Made by a program: the position numbers and the translations under genes. From Zygnema cylindricum (Eukaryota; Streptophyta; Zygnematophyceae; Zygnematales; Zygnemataceae), in NCBI GenBank assembly GCA_037447655.1, contig JBBHKE010003093.1, positions 37,501 through 101,500 on the forward strand: DNA of 64,000 nt. The letters run 5' to 3'. This document shows, one piece after another, positions 13,140-24,095 of the stretch; the first letter of the stretch is position 1, and every line of letters begins with the position of its first letter. Under the pieces are notes generated by a model, which saw nothing but the letters and a program-made list of their open reading frames with translations, was not told where the DNA came from and made no database searches.

Positions 13140-14805
13140 TTTGTTTGCAAAGCAACAAAAAGCAAAATCTTCAATACTTCTGTCACCACATTGCCATTGC
13201 TCACTGCTGTACATTATCGCATATTTCCAAATGCTTCATCCCCCAATCAAAAAAAAGCATTACAAAATCAGCAAATGCATGAACTACAGGTGTATTATCA
13301 CACAAGAATGAGTGAAAACCATTAATAGGAGAAACATCAAGAAAACTGTAAAGTCCCGGTACCAAGTCCTTACAGAATTTGTACCATCTGATAAGGTCAA
13401 GCTTCGAATTCCGTGGCGTCTCTCCGGTTCGCCCCATTTTGCAGTTTGCCGGGGTGCAGAACCATTGTTTTCAGCAACTACAACTGTTCTCCATCAAAAC
13501 AATAACGGAAACAATTGACAAATGAGCAAATTCGAGCCACGACAAAAAATTAAATGTCAAGAACATACAAATATCCATCAGTTTCAGAAGTGTTTTCAAC
13601 TTGAAAATGGTCTTACATCCACTAGTGCAGATAATGTGCTACATTGCAGTAAGATAGCAGAGTTTGCAATCAAATGTAAGCCTCAAATGTGAAGATATCG
13701 ATAAAATAAAGCCTAAATTGCAACACAATCCTCTACAATTCAAAAAAACTAAGAGGTGAACTCCATTAAAATATTTGCAATAATCTCTTTCAGAAATATC
13801 TCAAAGGTAAAACCTTTCCCAGCGAGCAGTTATAGAAGAGAATCAAAGACATGAGAAAATCACAATGCGACCCAAGAAATTTTATTTTCTGTCCCAAACA
13901 TAGGGTGCAAATAAAAAAATCCAGAAGCCAATAGTTCTATATCCTTTGCTAAACATAGGGTGCAAATGGCACTTATATTGAACCAACAATTATGGCACAG
14001 TAATGGCATTTGGCCACAACTGCAAATGCCAGCTGGCACAGTCTCCTTCTTGCAACCCATTCTTCGACAAGGCTCATAGGAAGAATCCTAGCCCGGCCGC
14101 TTTTTAAAGGTGCAAAACGACTTTCCTCACCCTCTCCTCGCCCCCCCCCCCCCCCCCCCCCCCCCCCCTCTCCTTCTCTTCCTTTCCCTCTCTCTCTCTC
14201 TCACACACACACCCTCGATCTTTCGTCCCTCTCTCTCTTCTTCATTTCTCATAAAAAAAAATAGATTTCAAATACACAAATCCAACTCTTGTAAAAATAT
14301 TGTAGCTTTCCTTCTTTTCTCGCATCAAGATTTAGCATTTCACATCCAAAATTTCACTTTCCAATCCAATTCTTGTAAGCAAGCAAATTTTACATATAAC
14401 TGTTTTGAGCTTTATCGCAAAATGTAGAGCTACACTGCCCATCGTTTGTAGCGTTAAGTATTTATTAGTGTTAATGCAAAATTGAAATATATATACAATA
14501 AAATACATAATATATAGTTTAACGCAAGGAGAGGTGGCAGTTTGTAATCCACTCCCTCAAAAAGTGTTGCTAACAGTATTTTATGATTTTTTGCCAAAAA
14601 AAGTCGCGACCAAATTAGTGATATTAACTCTAATAACAATGTTCAATGTAGCTTTTAAATTTCTAAGGGTTTTTTAGGGCTGTTTTTTGGCAAACAAGGA
14701 AGAATTTTTGTCCACACCTTTAATGAGTCCGAGTTCATCGCCTGCAATTATTCCAATAGGGTTGCCAGGAACCTCCGCAGTGCTGACAGGTGGCAAAATT
14801 GGCAT
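5814..14805 (-). CDS. WDR74: WD40-repeat ribosome-biogenesis protein, WDR74/NSA1 family
   Basis: Eleven exons on the minus strand join without a stop: 14805-14718, 13483-13374, 12874-12845, 11730-11576, 10808-10599, 10438-10375, 9882-9621, 9045-8956, 8018-7963, 7480-7393, 6115-5814; 484 residues. Family landmarks in order are DELGLIK at the N-terminus, KWGEPERR, GGKGLELTTWDLET, IRLYDVAAQRRPV, DFGDSPIKSL, GELAEFDLRTG, KHPSEPLLASCG, GLDRFLRIH and VFLKQPL. This is the usual WDR74/NSA1 order. The family helps mature the 60S ribosomal subunit in the nucleolus with a Mak16/Rpf1-type complex and a AAA ATPase (known for the family, inferred here). The last exon is a Glu/Lys/Gly-rich tail (EEEV, KRRKKQK), matching the basic tail of animal WDR74. 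The start at 14805 is chosen because it directly precedes the conserved region; an in-frame ATG at 14892 is possible. Exon 3 is only 30 nt. Introns carry MITEs and microsatellites. Confidence 0.9.
6591..6809. mobile_element. MITE of the TACACCG terminal-repeat family
   Basis: Starts TACACCGCTAATCGTTATTA and ends with the imperfect reverse complement (TAATGACGATTAAAGGTGT). Sub-terminal CCACTTAAAATATCTTTTCT pairs with AGAAAGATGTTTTAAGTGG. About 218 bp with no coding capacity, inside WDR74 intron 10 (6116-7392). Homologous to the copies at 15584-15785 and 57426-57646. Confidence 0.8.
8245..8380. repeat. Three tandem ~45 bp repeats in WDR74 intron 8
   Basis: TCAGGATTATGGGCAATTTT-type units occur at about 8270, 8312 and 8358, separated by GAAATGATATTG/GAAACGATTTAAAAA spacers. 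They lie inside the intron between exons 8 and 9 (8019-8955). Confidence 0.75.
8622..8690 (+). repeat. (GGGA)n tract, potential G-quadruplex
   Basis: GGGAGGGAGGGAGGGAGGGA with flanking G runs, on the plus strand inside WDR74 intron 8. Four or more closely spaced GGG runs fit the usual quadruplex pattern. The gene is transcribed the other way, so the RNA carries the C-rich strand. Confidence 0.8.
10845..10915. repeat. Short tandem repeat (CATCCTCAAAAAA)n
   Basis: About five imperfect 13-bp units alternating CATCCTCAAAAAA and CGTCCTCAAGAAA, in WDR74 intron 4 just upstream of the exon 5 acceptor (10808, minus strand). Confidence 0.75.
12591..12834. mobile_element. MITE with TACACTG termini and an internal 57-bp duplication
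   Basis: Begins near TACACTGTCCATTGCTATTA and ends with its approximate reverse complement (TAACAGCGATGGGCAGTGTA). Inside it, a 57-bp unit (AGTGTTAATCACACTGTC...) is repeated back to back at 12632-12688 and 12689-12744. The end of a second, related element (CTAATATCAATTCACAGTGTA, ending about 12553) lies just before it. Both are in WDR74 intron 3 (11731-12844). The internal sequence resembles the reverse complement of the element at 14431-14650. Confidence 0.65.
13105..13143. repeat. (AT)n/(T)n microsatellite
   Basis: About 20 bp of alternating AT followed by an uninterrupted T run, in WDR74 intron 2 (12875-13373). Confidence 0.9.
14141..14170 (+). repeat. Homopolymer run of about 27 C
   Basis: An uninterrupted C run after CTCCTCG, followed by a CTCTCT/ACACAC microsatellite to 14214. 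In WDR74 intron 1 (13484-14717). The sense RNA of that gene would carry poly-G. Confidence 0.9.
14431..14650. mobile_element. MITE, TACACTG-terminus family
   Basis: Left end TACACTGCCCATCGTTTGTA, right end approximately the reverse complement (TAACAATGTTCAATGTA). Internal blocks (TTTTATGATTTTTTGCC, GTTTGTAATCC) resemble the reverse complement of the element at 12591-12834. In WDR74 intron 1, about 70 bp from exon 1. Confidence 0.6.
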
Positions 14806-15190
14806 GGTTTCCAGAAGAAGTAAACTTTTAACTTTGAAAATCGTTTCACACGTGGCAAAAATTTTACATTCAAGCTCCTGTTCTAAAAACAAAAAAAGAT
14901 CGATGAAAGATAAAACCGAAAAGAAGAAGCGACTGACAAGAATATAGACAAAAAAATGGACGAGTGACCTAATAAATAGCAGAAAAAACCTTAATTCCTA
15001 CACTCGAAAAGAGTGGCTAAAAACAAGAGATAGAGAAGAAAGTTTGTGGAAGAAAGAATGATTAAACTTGAGACAATAAATTTTAAGTTAGAACTTTGAT
15101 TGGCTGGAGTTGCAGATTCTTAGAAGAAGGTGTCTGTCAAGCCATAGCTGAGAGAGCTTGCAGGAGAGAGAGGCAAGGCTTTAAGTAGGG

Positions 15191-15562
15191 TTTAAGTTTA
15201 AAACTTACAGGATTAAAAATTTTACTACGCCAGTAATAGATAGAGACGGTACAATACAATCCAGTAGAAATGGTACAGTACAGTACTACAGATTTTACTG
15301 TGGTTTCTATTGTAATATATTGTACTTTTGTGTACTGACCTCGTACTATAGTGTGTAGGGTTGTAGGGTTTTAACTTTTAACAGTTTTAAGTTTAAAACT
15401 TGCAAGATTCAAAACTTTACGACGCCCGAAAGTCCGAAACAGATAGAGACGGTACAGTACAATACAATACAGTGGAAATAGTACTTTACATTTTAGTATT
15501 TTACTATGATTTCTACTGTAATATATTGTACTTTTGCGTACTGACCTCGTACTATAGTGTGG
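15191..15562. repeat. Two direct ~196-bp tandem repeats
   Basis: Copy 1 is about 15191-15386 and copy 2 about 15387-15562. Both contain TTTAAGTTTAAAACTT, GATAGAGACGGTACA, TGTAATATATTGTACTTTTG and TACTGACCTCGTACTATAGT in the same order. Confidence 0.85.
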
Positions 15563-15583
15563 AAATGCCCACAATGGTGGACG

Positions 15584-15785
15584 TATACCGTGAATCGCTA
15601 TTTCGCATAAAACATCTTTTCTCCGTACACACGTGTCAGATTGTGGATCTGACGGTTGCGATTGAAAATAAAAATTATCAGCTTCCGATTGGCGGTCTGA
15701 AATTGAAAATCCGACAAGTGTGTACGGATAAAGGATGTTTTAAGTGGCAAAAAAATTGTTAACACTAATAGCGATACACGGTGTA
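15584..15785. mobile_element. MITE of the TACACCG terminal-repeat family
   Basis: Starts TATACCGTGAATCGCTATT and ends AATAGCGATACACGGTGTA. Sub-terminal inverted blocks AAACATCTTTTCTCCGTACA and TGTACGGATAAAGGATGTTT pair. About 200 bp, no ORF of its own. Same layout as 6591-6809 and 57426-57646. The right-hand TIR sits next to the minisatellite that follows. Confidence 0.88.
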
Positions 15786-15799
15786 GCTTTACCGGGATG

Positions 15800-16930
15800 A
15801 TAAATCGGTCTGCTCGGCAAAAATTGGGGACAGACTGAGATGAACTTGGAAGAACTGGAGTGCACTGTGCCGAACTGCGATGAATCGAGTGAACTAAGGC
15901 AAACTGAAACGAGCTGGGCTGAACTAAACTGAACTGATACAGCTGAATTGAACGGAGATGAACTGAGACGAACTCAGATGGACTGCTCAGAAGTGGGCTG
16001 AACTGCTCCGAACTGCGCCAATTAGAGATCAACTGAGGTGAATTTAGACGAGCTGCAACGGTCTAAACTGCCATAAACTGGGCCGAACTAGACTGAACTG
16101 AGTCGAGTTGAGGTGAACTGAGGTAAGCTGAACAGGGCTGGCGCAATAATCCAAACTGAGGTGAACTGAAAAGAAACGACAAAAACTGGAATGAACTAAA
16201 CGAACTGATGCGATGAAGACAAACTGCGACGAACTGAGGAAACTGGGATGAATCGGACCGATCTATACTGCGCTGGGCCGAACTGGAACCAGCTGAATCG
16301 AGCTGAACTGAACCGCGTTGAACTGGAGTGAACATAGGTAAGCTGTGACAGGCTGAGCTAGACTGAGGCAAACTGGAATGAACTAAACTGAGCTTTCAAA
16401 GATCCAAATTACCATAATCAAACAATTAGAATGTATGATTTTTTCCAAAATTTTCAAATTCTTAAATAGCGTACACCACGGTAATTATTTTTATACGCTA
16501 AAAAAACTTACACGCTAATAGCGATTGGCGGTGTACTGTACCTGTGCGCAGCAAAAATCGTCTCTGCGATTAGCAATTCCCAATAGTAAAATGAGCTGAA
16601 CTGCGATGAAGTAGAGACAAACTGAGATGAACCTAAGGCCGTAACTGAACTGGAAAGTCAGACGAACTAAGGCAAACTGTGACGAATGAAGGCGAACTGT
16701 GGAAAACTGGAAAGAACTGAGACGAACTGAACTGAGCTGCAGAGAGCTGAGATAAACTGGGATGAACGTCTCCAAACTGCAGCGAACTGAGGCGAACAGA
16801 AAGAACGTGGACGAACTGAGACGAGACTGACAGAAAACAGGCTGAGATGAACAGAGTTCCACTGAGTCAAAACTGGGACGAAACTAGAACAAAACTGAAC
16901 TAAAACTGGGACGGAACTGAGCCAAACTGG
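15800..16930. repeat. Degenerate 10-11 bp minisatellite (GAACTGAGACG-like), interrupted
   Basis: From about 15830 to 16390 and again from 16580 to 16930 the sequence is made of units such as GAACTGAGACG, GAACTGAGATG and GAACTGGGACG. The gap (about 16400-16570) holds a small fold-back with TACACC/GGTGTA ends (16474-16536). The long minus-strand ORFs (Ser/Gln/Phe/Val rich) over this region follow from the repeat and are not gene evidence. Confidence 0.88.
16473..16537. mobile_element. Short TACACC...GGTGTA fold-back inside the minisatellite
   Basis: GTACACCACGGTAATTATTT at the left and GCTAATAGCGATTGGCGGTGTAC at the right, with GCTAAAAAA and ACGCTAATAG blocks between. Only about 65 bp, so it may be an internally deleted relic of the TACACCG family. 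Confidence 0.55.
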
Positions 16931-17049
16931 ACCGACTAGGTCAGAGTGCTCTCTGCTGAATTTTTCCTTTTGACTTTTGCTCCAAAACAGCACTCTTCAT
17001 ATCAAATGATCAAGTCTCCTTTGGCAATTTGTAGGTTTCCATGTGAGCA

Positions 17050-20000
17050 ATGGCCATAGTCTATGCAATTTCCAGCTTCAACATTGTCCACACTAATCTC
17101 TCCGCAACTAGGAGTAATACCAAAGGATTCAGTACTAATAGAAAACCTAATTCTTTGTATTGCAAAAACTCCCTTTGTGAAACACAACTGAGACTAGGAC
17201 CTTTGTGGTCTATCTCTAGAAAGCCTCCTCTGAATAACATTTCATTTCCTGCAATTATAAGAAAAGACACACAAAGAGAAGTTTTTCCTACACTTAATTC
17301 TTCTAAAAACCATGTATTTAAGCTCTCATTTGGCAAATTTTCTCCAGATTCTCCTAATGTTTACGCAGGAGAATCTACAGAAAAGTTTCTTAATTGCATG
17401 TTTACTTTATTTTTAGGTCTTTCAGTAGGAGCTTTAACATTAAGCTCTCCTTTAATGGCAGCTGCACAAGTTTCTTCTGGAGGAGACTCAATAATGGTTC
17501 CTAGGAGAGCTGTTTTTGACCCTGTTTCCGAGAGAGAAAGAGAATTGAGTCAAATTTTTGAATCAAGAGTTGCAAAAGCAGTTGAGGATTTGGAGAAAGG
17601 AAGAGAAGCTCAAGCAAATGGAGAATTTGAAAAGGCACTCTCACTTTACTCTCAGGTAATGTTAAGAGCTGAATCCTAGTTCATAAAAAATAAGTAAATT
17701 GCTGGTCTTTTGTATTATTTAAATCAATTTGTTTGGAAGTGCAATTTTGCGAAAATATATATTTTGGTCAATGGTTCGTCTGTATGTTTTTATTTGCCGA
17801 AATAATGATAAACTGTAAGCATTTTTATGCCAGGACAAAACATGTTCTTCTGCTGACGTGGATTAAGAGAATGTATCTCCTTCTCCCCATTTGAAACGAT
17901 GGCTTGACCCTATCATAAGTCCGTTTTGGTTAGCAAAACAAATAAAGTTGAATTTGAAATCATTTGTGAAACAACACGTGCCTCAAATTCTTGTTTCTAC
18001 TCGCACTGCTCAATTTATTGACTACATTCATCATGTGCATACAGAGCAGAGGTCCAAAATGTGGAAATTGACGCCATATATTTCGTTTCAAAATTTTGAA
18101 GTAAAATGCTGCATTGACAATTGAAACTTGACAATATTACAAATAAGAATGCATAAATTGGATGGAAGAAACCGTGAAATTGCAAAAAAGCAGCATTTGT
18201 CGGCCAACAGCCAAATTATAATTTCAAATAATAAACTCGCAACAAACTGTACTGCAAAGCAATGAGATTAGGAAGATTTAAACTTCAAGTTTAAATCCGT
18301 TCTAAGATTTCTATCACTCTCCTGCATTTTGTAAACCAATTGAAATTCAACACCTTTCTCGAACTTAGGCCACTATGCTTTATCCAGTGTGGGCTATCAG
18401 TGAGGTCTCAGTAATTAGTGTTTAGTTCAGTATTATGTGTGCTCTGCATTGTTTTTAAGAGTGAGATTCTGTTTTTTTCTTTTTTTTTTTAATCACAAAT
18501 GAATGAAGTAGCATCTCATCTGATCCTTTAGGCACCTTACCATTAGCAATGCAAAGTTCATAGAATAGAATTTTAAATTGACAAGTTACTTATTCCACTT
18601 CTAATGTCATGTTCCTAAATTCTTTATGTTTTAACCGAGACCAAAAACAATGCTCTCATGACGTATCAAGGGACTGGAAAATTGTAGTATTGCATAAAAC
18701 AACAACAGAGCCATCGTTCTTTCACAACCTTTCATGTATAGTTTTAAAGTGCAAAAAACTGTGCCCATACTATAAGTAGTTTTTGTGTATTATACGCATG
18801 TATAATCCTTTCGCGTGGCTTTTTCATCAGCAAAATTTAGCAAGAAGTGTTAAATTGATTTACTTTTCTACACTTCAGAATTATACTTCAATTATTTTAC
18901 GAAGTTTACATATCGAGTAAAATGCTGCTTAATATGTGATTCTTCAAAGCTAGTTCAATGTCACTGTTTGACGAATCGGGAGATTAAAAACTATGGGATT
19001 TTGTTAAAAAAATGTACTTGCCATGTGAGAAAATTTGAGATGTTCTTTTTTTTTTCCAGCAATGTAATGCACCGTGTGGTTCCTGAAATGAGCTGTTTCA
19101 CTCTGCGTTCAAAGTCCAATGTCCTATGTAGAGATTCAAATTGTACCCATAATTTGATTTTTCGCCGATTATCTCGAGGATTGGCAATAACGGATATGTA
19201 CAGGGTAATGCCGTAGTACTACCTCACTCCCCAAAAGGAACTTAGCGCTAAAATATAGTCTTCATCCGTGAAAATATTTTGTCCTTCAAACGACAAAATT
19301 AAAAATGCCAAGAGAAAGCTTGGTCTCCACTGTATACACAAAAGTACAACTAGTTTTTCTTGCAGTAATTGAATGGACGTTTCCAAAAATTACGCTTTAC
19401 GCCGCGGTTTTACCTGACATGACAAAAAAAAAAAAACATATTAATTATTCAGAATCTTTGGATGTTTCGTTGGACTGAAATTTTCCGCAGAGGTTACACA
19501 TAACAATCTAAACAATTCAATAATGAATCTGTTTTATCGACAATAAATTTGGATGTTTTTATCGGGCCAATAAAGAGCTAATGAAACGGTTATCGATTAT
19601 CGTACTTTTTCGACCAATATGAAGCCCTAGTCCTATGTCAACGGGAATATTTAAATTGAAAACATCAAGTCCATATGACTTTCTGTGAAATTCGACGTCC
19701 AATGTTAAATATCCAGCATCCTCTACTTATCCCCATACCACTTTATTTGCGTTAGAAACACAAATCAGATTTCAGCGTGAAAAAGACATTCAGAGACACT
19801 TGCTCAGTCACTCACTTTAGAGTTACTCTCATCCTCGTTGCTGCTAATGAAAGGTATGGCTACTTGGAAATGTCTTTGTTGTATTAATTCCCCTTTATCA
19901 GGTCGTGGACCAGAATGGAGACCTTGCTTTGGCTGCTTATGCCCGTGTGGGTCGGGCAGTAACGCTATATGAGGTCGGGGATCGGTCCCAAGCCATTCTT

Positions 20001-21044
20001 GAGATGGAGGATATGAGCATCGCCCTCAAAGGCTATCCAGGTCAGTTTATCACTCTTAATTTGAGCATGGAACTGAACAGTTAGGGACAAATGGACAAAT
20101 TGACAAATGGACAGATGGGCAAATGGGCAAATGGGCGAGAGTTTGTAAGGACACCTGTATTGGAAAAGACTTGCTTAATTTTGCATTTAAAATTTTGTAC
20201 TCGTGATGTGTCCATCGATGGGCATGAAATATGGAAAAAGATGGCCTTAAATTTTTCATTTGTGAGAGCATGAAGTTGGTCCTGCTTGTTTTGTTTACTT
20301 TGTGAACCGAGAGATGTTTTTGCTTTTCAAATTTAAAAGAATTTCAAGCTCAAAAGGCTGTCTTATGTGTCGTGTAAAGTTTGTTTTCAAGCCCGTATAA
20401 ATTATTTCTTTTTAATATTAGCTGTACACTACAGAAGTTGTAGACTTTGATGCAAAAGCTACATGTAATACATTGACTTTATCTCCATAATTGTTTTAGG
20501 AGAACTTAATCAAATCGTAACCAAATGAATCTAAGGATCGTCTCTCAAGAGTTTAACAAGTGACCTTTGGTTCATAGTTCAAAATGTGTGAAAACACTCG
20601 GAAACGCTATATGTGGTCACCCCATACTATACTTGTACCATACGATATGATACGATATTATATGCGTATAGTATGGGAGTGATCACATATAGCGTTTCTG
20701 ATTGTTTTCCGTTCTATTGAACTATACTTTGGTTTTATTGCTTAGAATATTGTACGATATAATATGCGTATAGTATGGAAGTGACCACATATAGCGTTTC
20801 CGGTTGTTTTCACACTTTTGAACTATACTTTGGTTTTTTTCCTCCGATTTCTACTGCAGAAATCCACGCTGCTTTGGCTGCGGCCTTCTATTCCGATAAG
20901 CACGCTTTAACTCCGGCAGAAAAACAATTTACCATCGCAACATTGCTCGATAAACGATACACGGATGTGAATTGGGTCGCGGAAAATAAGCATTGGCCTC
21001 CGAGTCTACTGCAGTCTTTACAAAAATTCTTGTCTCTTCAATAA
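17050..21044 (+). CDS. Plastid-targeted (probably thylakoid-lumenal) tetratricopeptide-repeat protein
   Basis: Three exons, 17050-17655, 19902-20040 and 20860-21044 (TAA), give 309 residues in one frame; splice borders are CAG|GTAATG, TCAG|G, CAG|GTCAGT and GCAG|A. The first ~110 residues are Ser/Asn/Lys/Arg rich, as in a transit peptide. A hydrophobic stretch (FLGLSVGALTLSSPLMAAAQ, about residues 119-138) ending in Ala-Ala-Ala follows, as in a Sec-type lumen-targeting signal. The mature part has helical repeats EKGREAQANGEFEKALSLYS and ARVGRAVTLYEVGDRSQAI, which look like TPR units, then a conserved-looking tail DVNWVAENKHWPPSLL. It resembles plant plastid TPR proteins of unknown biochemical role; I do not assign a symbol. 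Intron 1 contains a mobile-element relic (19160-19630). Intron 2 contains a fold-back element ending close to the exon 3 acceptor. Confidence 0.82.
19160..19630. mobile_element. Non-autonomous element relic, same family as 63383-63846
   Basis: It shares ordered blocks with 63383-63846 in the same orientation: GATATGTACRGGGTAATRC, GAAAATATTTTGTCCTT, ACAAAATWRAAAATGCC and GTCTCCASTGT. The right end GAAGCCCTAG matches the CCCTAG terminus of the other copy; the left end appears truncated. No ORF. Inside intron 1 of the TPR gene. Confidence 0.75.
20084..20136. repeat. Short (GACAAATG)n minisatellite
   Basis: About six imperfect 8-9 bp units (GACAAATG, GGCAAATG) at the start of intron 2 of the TPR gene. 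Confidence 0.8.
20568..20833. mobile_element. Fold-back MITE with ~70-bp arms in intron 2 of the TPR gene
   Basis: The left arm (TTTGGTTCATAGTTCAAAAT, GTGTGAAAACACTCGG, AACGCTATATGTGGTCAC) is the imperfect reverse complement of the right arm (GTGACCACATATAGCGTTTC, TTTTCACACTTTTGAACTATACTTTGG). A third, partial arm at about 20659-20728 repeats the right arm, so the element has an internal duplication. The right end is about 26 bp from the exon 3 acceptor AG at 20859. Confidence 0.85.
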
Positions 21045-23312
21045 AATCTCAGAGAATGCTTTTGGGTTCGGATATTGCTTTTGTAAATTGCTTTGGGTTC
21101 GGAAAATGCTTTGGTGTAAATTTTATATTAAAATATGAAATTGTTTCTCTTCTTGGGTTTTTGTCGTTTGTGAAGGTCTTTCTTGTGCTACAGTTTTATG
21201 AGTTATGCTTGAAGTCCATTTTTTGGCTAGCAATTTTTTTATTTTGTTTTTAACTTGGTGTTTAACTGATGTCTGTCTTATGTCTTCATTTCAAGCATTA
21301 GCCAGGAAAAGTATGTCAAGTACGAGTCTTGTGTGTTTATAAATTGTGTCCGATTTTGAAATTGTATATGAGATACATTTGACAATAGTTATACCATAAT
21401 ACAAACACTCACTCTTTGTGAGTAAAGAAGTATTTCTATTGCGATCCATTGTGCTGTCTTGTACAGCGACTGTAAGATAAGAGGACATAAAAATAAAAGA
21501 AATTGTGAATTGCTCCCTCGCAGTAAATTAGACGAATTTCCCACCAATATTTCCACGATAAGTTACTTATTTCATTTAGTACCGTGAGTTCTTGTGATCT
21601 ATACACACAATTCTGCATCGGACACGTGATTTTTTTTTTCTTTGTTATAACTTTATCGTTCTTTCCTATTGCACTTAATTAAAGTGGTGTGTCGAAGCAT
21701 CTGAAGGCACGAAGGTACAAACAAGATACAAGTAACAAAGTACAAGGTACAAGCAAGGTACAAGGTACAAGGTACAAACAAGGTACGAATTGGTGAACAG
21801 GGCAATACTCGTCACTTTGCTCTGACACCAAGATCACTACGCTCCGAATGATAGTATGAAAAATATCATAAAGTTTATGTTGAGAACTGGGTAGACGTCA
21901 GGGAATGGCAATTCTCAAAGTTATTGTACCATGTACTAATGTTCCAACAACGGATCCTTTTTTTTATTATTATATAATTTAGAAACGACAACATGGCAAA
22001 AAAATATATAGTAAATATTGTTTATCGAAAAAACAGTGATAAGCTTGTGAGGTATTGCAAGGTGTGCGATACGTTTTTTGCAATGTTATCGAATATTGTA
22101 GACCCATTTTGTCACCCGTAATGAATGACGCAAGGAGTTTTGTGATACGCAACAATGTCTGCTTTATATGATACTCTCGACAATTAGCTCAATAGGTAGT
22201 TTAATTGCATAGTAAACTAATAGGTAGTTTACATCGTGCTTTTTTATAAAGTCCTGTTGTGGTTAATTACGACCCTCTGATGAAAAGCCCAATTGTATTG
22301 TCTTGGAACGAGGCTCCCTATACATTGCTCATTTACTCAAAAAGTATACCTAGTTTGCATATTATAATAGATTACTAAAGAAAATGGTTACCTTGTGTAT
22401 TGCATAGCGACGCCCTTAATGAGAATGTGAACATCTTTGCCACAAGCTAGAAAACTAATAACATAACTTAAGATCCGATCCCATTAAGAAAGTACCAATA
22501 AAGATGATTTGTTTCGCACACTATTAGAGGATTTTGAATGGAGTGGATAATACAGGAAGCCTCAATGGTAAGAGATGACGATTGTTGTGGGTGGTACTTC
22601 TTTCCTTCCATATGGGATCATGAATACAGTATATTATAAGAATGTCATATCCATTAGTGAGATTGTTGCAAGTTTATTTTCCTTAAGCTACCGTAGGAAA
22701 CCTATTTAGGAAGGGTGAATGCTTGGGGTTCAAGCTTAGTTATTAGTGACGAAGAAGTTTGGGCTACATATGTATGCTGTGTGCTTTCCTTATGTGTTTT
22801 GTGTGTATTGTTTATGAGTTATTAATAACGAAATATAATCCTCCATGGGAAGTGCAACCTACATCTTCCACATGCATGCATTATTAACTTTCTCTGTGAA
22901 AACCCCCAGGATTCCATCGTATGTATATTTCTAGTTTATGTTTGTACAAATTGGTTTTCTTGAAAAGATTGTACCTGTACCTAACAACTATAGCCCATGC
23001 AAATTTCGGTCTGTAAGGAAAAAAATGGAATTATTGGTAGCAAAGAAGAGTATTGATCATGGTACATTTATGTGCATGTTCTTATTTTACGACTAAAAGC
23101 ACGAACAACTGGATTCCCTCTGATGTAGCAAATATGCGTAAAGAAAAACAAAAATATACGAGTTCAATACCGCCGATATCCACATGTTAGCCGATCCCGC
23201 ACTGAATTCTCGCACGGTTTTATGCCGGCTCGCCTTTACGCAAACTCAGATGGATGTCATGGAACCCTAGCCGTACAGTTCACCGTCCAATTGTGAACAT
23301 CGATTTATACAT
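21045..23312. other. Intergenic region without a recognisable gene
   Basis: It includes the probable 3' UTR of the TPR gene and a short minisatellite at 21706-21787. I find no exon with conserved sequence; ORFs are short and lack family signatures. Confidence 0.6.
21706..21787. repeat. (AAGGTACAAGC)n minisatellite
   Basis: Imperfect units AAGGTACAAAC, AAGGTACAAGC and AAGGTACAAGGTAC over about 80 bp, downstream of the TPR gene. Confidence 0.85.
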
Positions 23313-24095
23313 AAGGGTGCGTCTCCATGTGCCTAAGTAAGGGTTTTTTTCTGTCGTTTTCCTGTAAAACTTACAGCCGTACCGCGTAAGTTCCAACCGT
23401 ACAAAAAAATAGAGAAAATGAGAAATACATTTTACGTCATCATCGAATTTAAGATGTACTACATGTTGTCGTTTTGTGTTCTTCGACCCACGGCCACGCC
23501 AAAAAACGTCATCTTCAAACTTTTCTTTAAAACACAGGGAAGATGTGTTTTAAAACAAAGAATTTCCGAAAAACAAATAGAAACACGTAGTCGCACGTGT
23601 AAATTTTTTTCAAGAAATTTCAAAAGAATTCAAGCGACGACGAAAGTGCACGATCCGCTATGTTTTGTCCGTTTGCGTTCTGGTACGACAAAGCAAAGTA
23701 CACAATTTGTTTGGTTTAGTTCGTTTGCGCCTGGTACAGATTTTATTTTGCCAGGGGTCTCAAGATTCGATGCCATTTCACGTCGAGCGAACAAGAGGCG
23801 CAAAGGCAAAGTGCATCTTCTTCAACCGTGAAACGGCACAGGCTGGATGGCGATACGTCTACAATGTCACGGAAAGTCATCGACGTCACAAGCAGTTACA
23901 AAAAATAACGTGCGTCATCACATATTGTACATGTCGACAGCCGTCACGGGCATTGTCAACGCATACAATCGTCACGCCCTTAAGTGACAACTTCGTTTGG
24001 TACACATAGGGACACCCAAAATCCAGGTCCGCCGGATCTGCGCTAAAAAACAAAGTAAATTCTCTAAGTTTCAAGTACATGGAGACGCACCCTTA
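23313..24095. mobile_element. TIR element, AGGGTGCGTCTCCATG ends (copy A)
   Basis: Left end TAAGGGTGCGTCTCCATG and right end CATGGAGACGCACCCTTA are perfect inverted repeats, with TA on the outer side of each. About 783 bp. ORFs inside show no transposase motif. An inverted homologue lies at 52966-53742: the right third here (GCGCAGATCCGGCGGACC on the reverse strand) matches the left third there. Confidence 0.88.

Larger units (their letters stand above)
14806..17049. other. Divergent intergenic spacer between WDR74 and the TPR gene
   Basis: This spacer should contain both promoters. It is almost filled by repeats: a 2-copy ~196-bp tandem repeat (15191-15562), a MITE (15584-15785), and a degenerate minisatellite (15800-16930) interrupted by a short MITE-like fold-back. 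I see no coding exon and cannot assign promoter elements with confidence. Confidence 0.7.

Noticed and set aside
16063-16993. Long minus-strand Ser/Gln/Val-rich ORFs
   Set aside because: Each is a translation of the 10-11 bp GAACTGAGACG minisatellite, whose units keep frames open by chance.
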